20,702 bases of DNA from Bacteroidales bacterium UBA6340 (GTDB lineage: Bacteria; Bacteroidota; Bacteroidia; Bacteroidales; Paludibacteraceae): NCBI GenBank assembly GCA_002440265.1, contig DJSG01000030.1, positions 1 to 20,702 on the forward strand, read 5' to 3'. This document shows positions 7,668-13,784 of the stretch, in pieces (position 1 is the stretch's first letter; the number at the start of each line of letters is the position of its first letter). A program made the translations under genes and the position numbers. The notes beneath the pieces are model-generated. The model was given only the letters and a program-made list of their open reading frames with translations. It was not told where the DNA came from and ran no database searches.

Positions 7668-7699
7668 CAAAGATACTACAAATAAGTCGAGTGTACAAA
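7668..7699 (-). promoter_or_regulatory. Promoter of the HD hydrolase-lpxD operon
   Basis: On the minus strand the -33 box is TTTG (7696-7699), then exactly 20 bp, then the -7 box TATCTTTG (7668-7675), a perfect consensus match. The leader to the ATG at 7645 would be about 15 nt. Confidence 0.8.
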
Positions 7700-7760
7700 T
7701 CTTCAAATCTTATCTCATTCTCTCAGAATCTCACTTTCTTGTAAGGGGTATGTATTGTAA

Positions 7761-7807
7761 ATGTATAAATATACACAAATAAGTATATATATTGTATATT
7801 TATACAT
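7761..7807. repeat. Perfect 15-bp inverted repeat in AT-rich DNA
   Basis: ATGTATAAATATACA (7761-7775) and its exact reverse complement (7793-7807) are separated by 17 bp of TA-rich DNA. The surrounding 7740-7850 is almost entirely A and T and would melt easily. It may be an unwinding element, a protein-binding site or a cruciform. Confidence 0.7.
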
Positions 7808-7905
7808 ATATTATAGTGTGTTATACATAGTGTAATATATATAACTATTTTCAAGTCAATGCTTTGTATACCCTATGAGAGGACATGTGGTACCTATATT
7901 TTTTT

Positions 7906-7929
7906 GAGATTCTGAGATTCTGAGATAAA
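7906..7929. repeat. GAGATTCT octamer repeats
   Basis: Two exact tandem copies of GAGATTCT (7906-7921) are followed by a partial GAGATAAA (7922-7929). They are the reverse complement of the AATCTC-type octamers at 7721-7737 and 11385-11408. Confidence 0.65.
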
Positions 7930-7932
7930 AAG

Positions 7933-7995
7933 CCCCCTACCCCCTACCCTCTACCCTCTACCCTCTACCCTCTAACCCCTAACCCCTAACCCCTA
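7933..7995. repeat. Telomere-like 7-bp tandem array (CCCCCTA / CCCTCTA / ACCCCTA)
   Basis: Nine consecutive 7-bp units without a gap: two CCCCCTA, four CCCTCTA, three ACCCCTA. The minus strand reads as TAGGGG- and TAGAGGG-type units and has at least nine runs of three or more G, enough for G-quadruplexes. There are no spacers, so this is not a CRISPR array. It lies about 420 bp upstream of the first gene of the cassette. Confidence 0.85.
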
Positions 7996-8078
7996 CCCTC
8001 CCCGAGACCTTACCGAGTGCTTTCCCTGTCCTGTACTCACACAGATCAACATTCGCATTTATTTTATTTTTTGTATAC

Positions 8079-8132
8079 TACGCGCGCGTGCGCGCACGTA
8101 CCTATTATAATACGTTATGTATGCGCACGTAC
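8079..8132. repeat. Alternating purine-pyrimidine tract and GCGCACGTAC direct repeat
   Basis: Positions 8079-8101 alternate strictly between pyrimidine and purine and are mostly CG steps, the pattern that favours Z-DNA. GCGCACGTAC occurs at 8092-8101 and again at 8123-8132, 31 bp apart. The surrounding DNA is AT-rich. Confidence 0.6.
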
Positions 8133-8283
8133 AATTTCGTTGATCAAACTTTTTTTTGCTCAACAAACACTCTTTTTCTGTTTTTCTCTTGAAAAAAGTA
8201 TTTTTTTTGCATAATTACTGCAGAAATTCTTTTTGACAACTATTTATATATATAGAAACTCAAAAAGAGAGACATAGCAAAAC

Positions 8284-8366
8284 AACGATTTTCGTTTTAT
8301 GATCAAAAAATCATCGCCATACGCGTAGGCGAAATTAGAAATTAGAGATTAGAATAGAAATTAGAG
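8284..8366. repeat. Small palindromes and AAATTAGA repeats before the first cassette gene
   Basis: Three small inverted repeats lie in a row: AACGA-TTT-TCGTT (8284-8296), TGAT...ATCA around 8300-8313, and TCGCC-A-TACGCGTA-GGCGA (8314-8332, a palindrome with one bulged A). AAATTAGA-type repeats follow up to 8366. The octamer TCATCGCC (8311-8318) recurs at 8805-8812 in front of the next gene. Confidence 0.45.
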
Positions 8367-8411
8367 GCGATAGAGAAAGAGCAGAATGAAAAAAGAATGT
8401 GTATAATTGCT

Positions 8412-8771
8412 ATGAAGAAAAATAAAAGTCAGTATAAAAAACAAGAAGAAATGACAGAGAAGAAAAATTATGATCAATATGATCAAAAACAAGTCCACTC
8501 GATGATAGGCAGAGTGGCAGGTTTGGGCGACGTGGTTTTCCACGAAAGCAAGTTTTCGGACATCGGTTACGAAACACGCAAATTCAAAGTAACAACCAAC
8601 GAGCAATACCCACAATCCGCGTGGTTCCAAGTTCACGGAAATTTGATCAATTTTCCATATCCCATGGGCACGAAGGTGGAAGTATTCTACAACCTAAAAG
8701 CCTACGAGACGCAATTTAACACACAAGGAACATGCCTAAGCGCTTGGCAAGTGAGAAAAATAATCGATTGA
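8412..8771 (+). CDS. Small DUF3127-like protein (predicted OB-fold, possible single-strand DNA binder)
   Basis: This protein of about 119 aa has a lysine-rich N-terminus, then a compact domain resembling DUF3127, a Bacteroidetes family predicted to have an OB fold: IGRVAGLGDVVFHES, then KFKVTTNEQYPQSAWFQVHG, then GTKVEVFYNLKAYE and a terminal AWQVRKI. The family match rests on the T-x-x-QYPQ and AWxVxKI patterns and on length. The start is uncertain: in-frame ATGs lie at 8397, 8412 and 8451, and none has a clear ribosome-binding site. The primase-helicase gene follows after 75 nt on the same strand, so the natural guess is that this protein binds single-stranded DNA for that enzyme; that part is inference. 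Confidence 0.72.
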   Translation: MKKNKSQYKKQEEMTEKKNYDQYDQKQVHSMIGRVAGLGDVVFHESKFSDIGYETRKFKVTTNEQYPQSAWFQVHGNLINFPYPMGTKVEVFYNLKAYETQFNTQGTCLSAWQVRKIID

Positions 8772-8794
8772 AAAAAGTTTGTATAATTGAAAAG

Positions 8795-8812
8795 GGCGAG
8801 GACGTCATCGCC
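8795..8812. promoter_or_regulatory. Palindrome centred on GACGTC between the first two cassette genes
   Basis: GGCGAGGACGTCATCGCC is an 18-bp palindrome with one mismatched pair. It lies in the 75-nt gap before the ATG at 8847 and could be an operator or a hairpin in the mRNA. TGTATAATTG just upstream (8780-8789) also occurs at 8400-8409, three nucleotides before the 8412 start. Confidence 0.4.
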
Positions 8813-8846
8813 TGCTAAAAATAAACAAAATGAATTTTATAATAAA

Positions 8847-11306
8847 ATGAAAAAAATTGATGAATTGGTCGAGCACGTCAGTGCAGCCCTTCGGGACGCC
8901 GAAGTAAAAGAAACAGGTAGCAGCAACGCTAAAAGTGAAGAAATCACAAAAATGATCAAAAAGAATTATCTCCTCCCAAACGGACGCATCTGCAAGTATT
9001 GCTGGCAAGAGCGCTACGAAGGTAAGGACGGCAAGATGCACTTTGGAGCGGTTAAGCCGTTGTCTTGGGAGAAGTTCCTCGAGATTTCTAATGATCCACG
9101 TCTGCAACAGTGGCAGGACGAAATCCGATTGCTTAACGAAAAGTACCCCAATGGTGGGGATGACTACGAAGCCGAAAAGAAGGCTATCAAAGGTAATTTC
9201 AGTTTGCAAACTGTCCATTCGTATGCCTTCATCGGCGATATGCATCGGACCGATGCAAATGCATTGTGGAACAGAAAGTATGTTGCGGATTTTGATCATT
9301 TCAGTCACAATCACAACGTGAATGTCCGCGAGTGGTTACAGGCAAAATTGACACCTGAATTTGTTGAGGAACAGGGTATTGATTACGCTTACATCAGTGT
9401 AAGTGGTGATGGTTTTCACATCGTCGGCAGCCTTCGCAAAGGCGAGACAATCAGCGGAGCACAACTCCGTATATGCAAGGCCTTGGGGTTAGAGGCTAAT
9501 GAATATGATCAAAAAGTGTATGAGCCAAGTCGGGGCAGTTACTTTGTACATCAATCATATTGGGTTATAGAGCCACAGGAAAAGGATTGGTACTTCAACG
9601 ACCTCAAAGAGGCTTTGGCTGCTAATGAAGAGGGCAAGAGAGTGTTAAGTTACACACACAACAACACCCCCAAAGCTGTGAACAACACACAGCATCAAGC
9701 CTTGGTAATGAGTGGCAATATGCCCGAAACATACAATGGTGCAAAGTGGGAACATATTGTCACCTGTTTGATCAACAGTTTGGGCGGTGAACCAAAGGTA
9801 GGTCAAAGACACGATATTTATGGGTCTCTTTGCGGATATCTTTGCACCATTGTAAACAACCCGCAATGGTTGTACAACATCCTACCGAAATGGAACGATT
9901 TCGACGAACAATATGACCAATGTGAATATGCTTGCAATCAAGATAATACAGGCAGACCCGCAAAGGTAGTAACGGCGGCAATTGAAGCGGCAAAACAGAT
10001 GACAAAAAAGGAGAAATATGATTTCAATTCTTTACCACTACCTCCGTTGAACCCGTTACAAAAGTTAATTTTATCAAAAGTTCCACAACAATATCACGCG
10101 CAGGCGTTATTGCTGGAAATGGCAATAGAGGGAGCTTTACTTCACCATTGCAACTACGACTGGATCAACGGAGACCCACGCAGTTTCGTCTTTGGTGTGA
10201 CAGTAGTAGGCGCACCTGCGAGTGGTAAAAGTTTCTATAAATCATTCGTAGAACTTCTAAAAACTCCTTTATACGATCATGATTCGGAACAAAAACAACT
10301 GCAGGATGAGTATAAAGAAAAACTCAAACTGAGTAAAAACAGTGGTAAACAACCTGTAGATCCAAAGGTGTATCTCGCGAATATCCTCCCCGATACTACC
10401 TTGGCAAAACTTGCATACTACATCGAAAATGCAGATGGCGATACAATGTTTATGCAGTGTGACGAGATCGACGAGTTAAGCCGAACCGAGGCTTCCAAGT
10501 TAAGTACTAAAAAGGTACTTTACCGCCTCAGTTACGACGGCTCCCTATGGGGACAGGACCGAGTAGGTCCGGATAGTGTAACGGCAAGTGGAATTGTAAA
10601 AATTTGTAACTTATGGAACGGGACACCACTGGCTGTCGAACGATTCTTCGACCAAAATGAAGTAGAAGACGGGCTTTGCTCACGACAAGTGTTCTGTCTG
10701 ATGCCAAAAATTGATTTGTTTGATATCCCTCGTTTTGCGCCTTACACAAAAAACGAACAGGACAGAATAAAAGACATAGCATACGAATTGCATGATACGC
10801 AGGGGCATTTTTCCGCTCCACTGGTAGCCGAGGCTATCGAACTATGGTTAAAAAACAAAAAATTGGAATATGCCAATGAAAATGAGTACTTTATGCAGTA
10901 TGCTATTCGGGCTGCCGAATATGGTATGAAAGCAGGATTGGCTTATTCAATCATAGACGGAAGTGCTTTGAAAGGTACCAAATCCAAACCAAAAGGAACG
11001 GTAAAAGAGAAAAATGCAGCCGAATATGCACTGTGGTATGCGGAAAGTACCTTCCGAAATGCAATGGTACTGTTTTTGGACAAAATACGCAGACTATCAG
11101 CCACTTCCGTATCATCCAACTACGGCGGCAAATACTGCCCGAAAAGGTTGTACAATGACTTGAATACTACTTTTACAGATGATGATATAGAACAATTGCA
11201 AGATCAACACAATTGGCATCCATCCATTGCAAATATTAAATTCACATGGAAAAAGACAGGCAAGATAATAGAAAATGAGGACGGCAGTTATACGAAGATA
11301 AAGTAG
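8847..11306 (+). CDS. Primase-helicase: BT4734/AEP-like primase domain fused to DUF3987-type P-loop ATPase
   Basis: This 819-aa protein joins a predicted primase to a helicase-like ATPase. The N-terminal part has the pattern of archaeo-eukaryotic-type primases and BT4734-like proteins: ADFDH (D148, D150) as metal-binding motif I, SVSGDGFHIVG (S186, H191) as motif II, and YEPSRGSYFVH (about 225-235) where motif III would fall. The C-terminal part has Walker A GAPASGKS (455-462) and Walker B MFMQCDEID (D539, E540), placed as in DUF3987/YfjI-like helicases. A single CxxC pair (C49, C52) lies near the N-terminus. An in-frame TTG at 8787 would add 20 residues; the ATG at 8847 is preferred. It follows the OB-fold gene by 75 nt. 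The enzyme probably serves replication of a mobile element; activity is unproven. Confidence 0.82.
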   Translation: MKKIDELVEHVSAALRDAEVKETGSSNAKSEEITKMIKKNYLLPNGRICKYCWQERYEGKDGKMHFGAVKPLSWEKFLEISNDPRLQQWQDEIRLLNEKYPNGGDDYEAEKKAIKGNFSLQTVHSYAFIGDMHRTDANALWNRKYVADFDHFSHNHNVNVREWLQAKLTPEFVEEQGIDYAYISVSGDGFHIVGSLRKGETISGAQLRICKALGLEANEYDQKVYEPSRGSYFVHQSYWVIEPQEKDWYFNDLKEALAANEEGKRVLSYTHNNTPKAVNNTQHQALVMSGNMPETYNGAKWEHIVTCLINSLGGEPKVGQRHDIYGSLCGYLCTIVNNPQWLYNILPKWNDFDEQYDQCEYACNQDNTGRPAKVVTAAIEAAKQMTKKEKYDFNSLPLPPLNPLQKLILSKVPQQYHAQALLLEMAIEGALLHHCNYDWINGDPRSFVFGVTVVGAPASGKSFYKSFVELLKTPLYDHDSEQKQLQDEYKEKLKLSKNSGKQPVDPKVYLANILPDTTLAKLAYYIENADGDTMFMQCDEIDELSRTEASKLSTKKVLYRLSYDGSLWGQDRVGPDSVTASGIVKICNLWNGTPLAVERFFDQNEVEDGLCSRQVFCLMPKIDLFDIPRFAPYTKNEQDRIKDIAYELHDTQGHFSAPLVAEAIELWLKNKKLEYANENEYFMQYAIRAAEYGMKAGLAYSIIDGSALKGTKSKPKGTVKEKNAAEYALWYAESTFRNAMVLFLDKIRRLSATSVSSNYGGKYCPKRLYNDLNTTFTDDDIEQLQDQHNWHPSIANIKFTWKKTGKIIENEDGSYTKIK

Positions 11307-11321
11307 TTCCCGGTCAGCCTT

Positions 11322-11457
11322 TTTAATGGTCTTCTTTTTAATGGGGCTTTAATGGCTTTAATGGAGAAATAAGAAAGGCTTGCGAATCTCAAAATCTCAG
11401 AATCTCACTTTGAAAAAGTGATGTTCATCAGCATACGAGGGTTGGCTCTCTCGTATG
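11322..11457. repeat. TTTAATGG and AATCTCAN repeats and hairpin after the primase gene
   Basis: Four copies of TTTAATGG start at 11322, 11337, 11348 and 11357. Three tandem octamers follow: AATCTCAA, AATCTCAG, AATCTCAC (11385-11408). Next is TGATG-TT-CATCA (11419-11430) and a hairpin with 8-bp arms CATACGAG / CTCGTATG (11432-11439, 11450-11457). No T-run follows the last stem, so it is a poor intrinsic terminator. The octamers match those at 7721-7737. Confidence 0.6.
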
Positions 11458-11585
11458 TTACTAAACATAAAAAAAGACAACACTTGCAATTCAATAATTC
11501 ATAATTAAACAAGTCGTTGGTCGCGACTTCATAAAGAAAGACCATAACTCAATAATAATAACTAAAACAAAATTATTTATTAATT

Positions 11586-11921
11586 ATGGCAAAAATCACG
11601 TACATTGCTCCTGTTAAGACAGTGAGCGGAAAATTATCGAAAGCAGACAAGGTGATTTACATGGTTCGCAGAGCGGCTACTAGCAATCAAGAGATGATTG
11701 AAAATCCCTGTTACTCAAGTACTTGTGGCAAGAGAAGCACACCTTTCAGCGACAGCGAAAAGGCAGCACAGACACGCTTCGGAAAGATCTGCGTAGCGAC
11801 TAATGAGCGACTCAATGATGCTCAAAAACAAGCCGCCGACATTGCAGCCTTCAAATCTCAAAGCGTTTACACTACGATCAGACAGTATGTTTGGCATCAA
11901 GTCGCCGCAACTATCGAATAA
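11586..11921 (+). CDS. Small conserved-looking protein of unknown function in the primase cassette
   Basis: This 111-aa, mildly basic protein begins MAKITYIAPVKTVSGKLSK and has no signal peptide, membrane segment or recognised catalytic motif. Notable parts are VIYMVRRAATSNQEMIENPCYSS (about 27-49), where the spacing suggests a helix followed by a loop, and a C-terminal stretch rich in hydrophobic and aromatic residues (VYTTIRQYVWHQVAATIE). It begins 280 bp after the primase stop; no clear promoter box is seen, and a terminator follows at 11951. Small proteins of this general look occur near mobile primase genes in Bacteroidetes, but that is recollection and not something shown here. Two GATC sites inside it (11787, 11876) tie it to the foreign block. 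A role as DNA-binding partner or regulator is only a guess. Confidence 0.7.
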   Translation: MAKITYIAPVKTVSGKLSKADKVIYMVRRAATSNQEMIENPCYSSTCGKRSTPFSDSEKAAQTRFGKICVATNERLNDAQKQAADIAAFKSQSVYTTIRQYVWHQVAATIE

Positions 11922-11950
11922 TCTGATTATCAATCGTTGCACATTACGGA

Positions 11951-11983
11951 AGAGAGGTTGCCTCAAAAGCAACCCCTCTTTTT
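11951..11983 (+). terminator. Intrinsic terminator of the primase cassette
   Basis: The arms are AGAGAGGTTGC (11951-11961) and GCAACCCCTCT (11969-11979), 11 bp with one mismatch and a 7-nt loop. A run of five T (11979-11983) follows. It lies 30 nt after the stop of the 111-aa gene. Confidence 0.85.
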
Positions 11984-12003
11984 CTTTGCATCTCTTACTT
12001 GCA

Positions 12004-12052
12004 ATTCTTCATTCTTCATTCTTCATTCTTCATTCTTAATTTTTCATTCTTT
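12004..12052. repeat. 7-bp tandem array (ATTCTTC) at the right edge of the cassette
   Basis: Seven consecutive 7-bp units: four perfect ATTCTTC, then ATTCTTA, ATTTTTC and ATTCTTT. It lies between the cassette terminator and the hipA-like promoter. The unit length equals that of the array at 7933-7995, but the sequence is unrelated. Confidence 0.75.
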
Positions 12053-12072
12053 AATTAGTACACCATCGCGCG

Positions 12073-12104
12073 TTTGGGAGTTCTGACTTTTTTTCGTATC
12101 TTTG
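12073..12104 (+). promoter_or_regulatory. Promoter of the HipA-like gene
   Basis: The -33 box TTTG (12073-12076), exactly 20 bp, then the -7 box TATCTTTG (12097-12104) give a perfect consensus match. The leader to the ATG at 12130 would be about 20 nt. Because this promoter lies so close to the start, no HipB gene can fit in the same transcript upstream. Confidence 0.8.
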
Positions 12105-12129
12105 CCCTGCAAATAATAGCAATCAGGTC

Positions 12130-13449
12130 ATGCAAGAGCAAGTAGAAGTATATCTGGCAAATACGCAGACGCCGCAGCCTGTGGGCACTCTCGGCTATCG
12201 GCACCCGTGGGGAAAAGGGGCGTATCAGTTTAATTTTCACCCTTTTTGGATAGACGCCTATCCGAATATGCGGCTGAGCGGAGACCTGAGGAATACCACG
12301 GTTGCACAGCATAGTATGAACAATATCTTCGGCTGTTTCAAGGACTGTCTCCCCGGTGCATGGGGGCGGGGGCTGATAGAGACGCGCGAGAAGATGCTTG
12401 CCGAAGCGGAGGGGCGGCAGTACTACCGTCTCAACGAGTTCTGTTATCTTCCTTTTGTGGACGACGAGGCACGTATGGGTGCTTTCCGGTTCCGTATGAC
12501 GGGGCAACGGACCTTTGTGGGCGAGACCACGGACGGCAATACATACCTGCCTCTCACCGCATTGGCTGACTACCGCCATCTGCTGGATATATACGAGACA
12601 CACCCCGAAGAACTGACCATTGAAACGATGGACACGCTGATTCGCTATGGGGCTGTCATTGGCGGCAAACGTCCGAAAGCCGTCATCATCGACCCGAACA
12701 ACAACGTCCGCTATATAGCCAAGTTTCCTTCGGCGAAGGACGAATACAATGTGCCGCTATGGGAATACATGTGCTACCGGGTGGCTTACGCAGCAGGCAT
12801 CAACCTCGCCTTCTGCCGGTTGGTGGACACGAAGGGGTATGAACGGAAGCATGTACTGCTCTCACGGCGTTTCGATCGCGATGACAAGCAACGGCGCATA
12901 CATTATATGAGTGCCAACACACTGCTGGATGCACCTGACAATGCCTCTGCCGAGACGGGACACGGCTATATGCACCTGATTCGTGCAATAGCAGGCAACA
13001 AGACAATGGCAGACCCCAAGACGGATATACGCGAGATATATCGCCGCATTGCCTATTCGATATGCATTGGCAATCACGAAGACAACTACGGCAACTACTC
13101 GTTTATCCTCACACCCAAGGGGTGGAAATTAGCCCCTGCTTATGGTTTTCACCCGAGCCACGAGACTACAATGCGGCTGTTGGTGACGGAGAAATCCAAT
13201 GAAGCGTCGTTGGAGAACCTGCTCAAAGCGGCTACAGTGTATCACATCGGACCGCAGGAGGCGGCACGTATCATAGAGGAGGTAAGGCTTGCCGTAGGGC
13301 GTTGGCGTTACTCCGCCACACGCTGCAAGATAAAAATCAAGGAGCAACCACGCTTCGCCGACCGATTCGACCAATACGGCATACTCCCTACTCCACCCGA
13401 GACAGAGGGAGAGGGGGAAGCCAAAGGCAATGACCCCAAACCGGCATAA
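12130..13449 (+). CDS. HipA-family kinase-like protein with altered active-site residues
   Basis: HipA proteins are Ser/Thr kinases of toxin-antitoxin systems; E. coli HipA phosphorylates glutamyl-tRNA synthetase. This 439-aa protein has the HipA N-terminal domain (LPGAWGRGLIETR, 74-86) and the kinase-fold nucleotide loop GGKRPKA (178-184), and YIAKFPS supplies the ATP-binding lysine (K198). The catalytic segment reads GNHEDNYGNYSF (314-325): the usual catalytic Asp (D309 in E. coli HipA) aligns with E317, while the Asn (N314 there) is kept as N322. The Mg-binding Asp of the LAPAYD motif is replaced by G339 (LAPAYGF). It may be a pseudokinase or decaying. It has its own promoter and no HipB-like helix-turn-helix gene. 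A tail rich in P, E and G (420-439) is non-conserved, and a PIN fragment overlaps the stop. Confidence 0.85.
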   Translation: MQEQVEVYLANTQTPQPVGTLGYRHPWGKGAYQFNFHPFWIDAYPNMRLSGDLRNTTVAQHSMNNIFGCFKDCLPGAWGRGLIETREKMLAEAEGRQYYRLNEFCYLPFVDDEARMGAFRFRMTGQRTFVGETTDGNTYLPLTALADYRHLLDIYETHPEELTIETMDTLIRYGAVIGGKRPKAVIIDPNNNVRYIAKFPSAKDEYNVPLWEYMCYRVAYAAGINLAFCRLVDTKGYERKHVLLSRRFDRDDKQRRIHYMSANTLLDAPDNASAETGHGYMHLIRAIAGNKTMADPKTDIREIYRRIAYSICIGNHEDNYGNYSFILTPKGWKLAPAYGFHPSHETTMRLLVTEKSNEASLENLLKAATVYHIGPQEAARIIEEVRLAVGRWRYSATRCKIKIKEQPRFADRFDQYGILPTPPETEGEGEAKGNDPKPA

Positions 13450-13493
13450 TGAGGTTCTTGTTAGACACAAATATCGTTATCGGACTTGAATAA
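13449..13493 (+). pseudogene. Remnant of a PIN-domain (VapC-like) toxin gene
   Basis: An ATG overlapping the hipA-like stop (TAATG) opens a frame reading MRFLLDTNIVIGLE and then TAA. This is the characteristic start of PIN-domain ribonucleases, including the first catalytic Asp, but the other 110 or so residues are missing. A second, weaker LDxN segment in another frame (LDINS, near 13524-13538) with a similar following sequence hints at a duplication or further decay. The piece is short, so chance similarity is possible. Confidence 0.45.
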
Positions 13494-13576
13494 ACGGACG
13501 ACTACGCCGTATCGTCACAAATTAGACATAAATTCCATGTTCAAGAATGACATTGAATAACGGAATGTTTTGCGGA

Positions 13577-13604
13577 GCGACTGCCTATTAAAGCGGTCGC
13601 TTTT
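13577..13604 (+). terminator. Terminator downstream of the HipA-like gene
   Basis: The arms GCGACTGC (13577-13584) and GCGGTCGC (13593-13600) form an 8-bp stem with one G-U pair and an 8-nt loop, followed by TTTT. Confidence 0.65.
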
Positions 13605-13701
13605 CTTATACAATAAGGAGCAAAGCCGCGAAAAAGTATAGTAGTAAGTTTTGTCATCGGAAACGGTATGAGACGCATTGTCCCCACAGCACTAAATGCA
13701 T

Positions 13702-13734
13702 AAAAGAGGCTGCCCATACTTGGTGGACAACCTC
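13702..13734 (-). terminator. Terminator of the Big_2 lipoprotein gene
   Basis: On the minus strand, GAGGTTGTCCA (13724-13734) pairs with TGGGCAGCCTC (13706-13716) over 11 bp, counting G-U pairs, with a 7-nt loop. TTTT follows (13702-13705). It lies about 50 nt after the stop. Confidence 0.8.
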
Positions 13735-13784
13735 TTCGATTGATTTGGGAGCCAAAAGACTACCCAAAGATATGTATGCTCAGA

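Larger units (their letters stand above)
7646..8411. other. Repeat-rich, gene-free region upstream of the primase cassette
   Basis: No convincing gene is seen here. In order it holds the HD-gene promoter; AATCTC-type octamers (7700-7737); a very AT-rich stretch with a perfect 15-bp inverted repeat (7761-7807); inverted octamers (7906-7929); a 7-bp tandem array (7933-7995); alternating purine-pyrimidine DNA (8079-8101); a 10-bp direct repeat; T-rich DNA (8150-8215); small palindromes (8284-8332); and AAATTAGA-type repeats (8331-8366). This dense set directly in front of a primase-helicase operon looks like a replication-origin or mobile-element end region. No TAnnTTTG promoter on the plus strand was found, so how the cassette is transcribed is unclear. 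Confidence 0.6.
7721..11983 (+). mobile_element. Putative horizontally acquired primase-helicase cassette
   Basis: The block carries three plus-strand genes (DUF3127-like, primase-helicase, small unknown protein). By hand count GATC occurs about 18 times in 8044-11879, against 3 times in the rest of the window. The 17-mer TCTCAGAATCTCACTTT is directly repeated at 7721-7737 and 11395-11411, but the third gene lies beyond the second copy, so these are not clean element ends. Flanking genes on both sides are ordinary chromosomal genes. No integrase, transposase or att site was recognised. The exact ends are uncertain; the GATC-rich core is 8044-11879. Confidence 0.45.
13494..13784. other. Gene-free convergent region between the HipA-like and lipoprotein genes
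   Basis: After the PIN remnant no gene is recognised. The stretch holds an imperfect duplication (around TTGAATAAACGGA at 13487 and TTGAATAACGGA at 13551) and two opposed terminators, one for each flanking gene. The remainder (13605-13700) shows nothing recognisable. Confidence 0.5.

Noticed and set aside
7933..7995. CRISPR array
   Set aside because: The 7-bp units are adjacent with no spacers, and no cas gene is present.
11586..11921. Antitoxin or transcription regulator call for the 111-aa protein
   Set aside because: No helix-turn-helix or other DNA-binding motif could be recognised with confidence.
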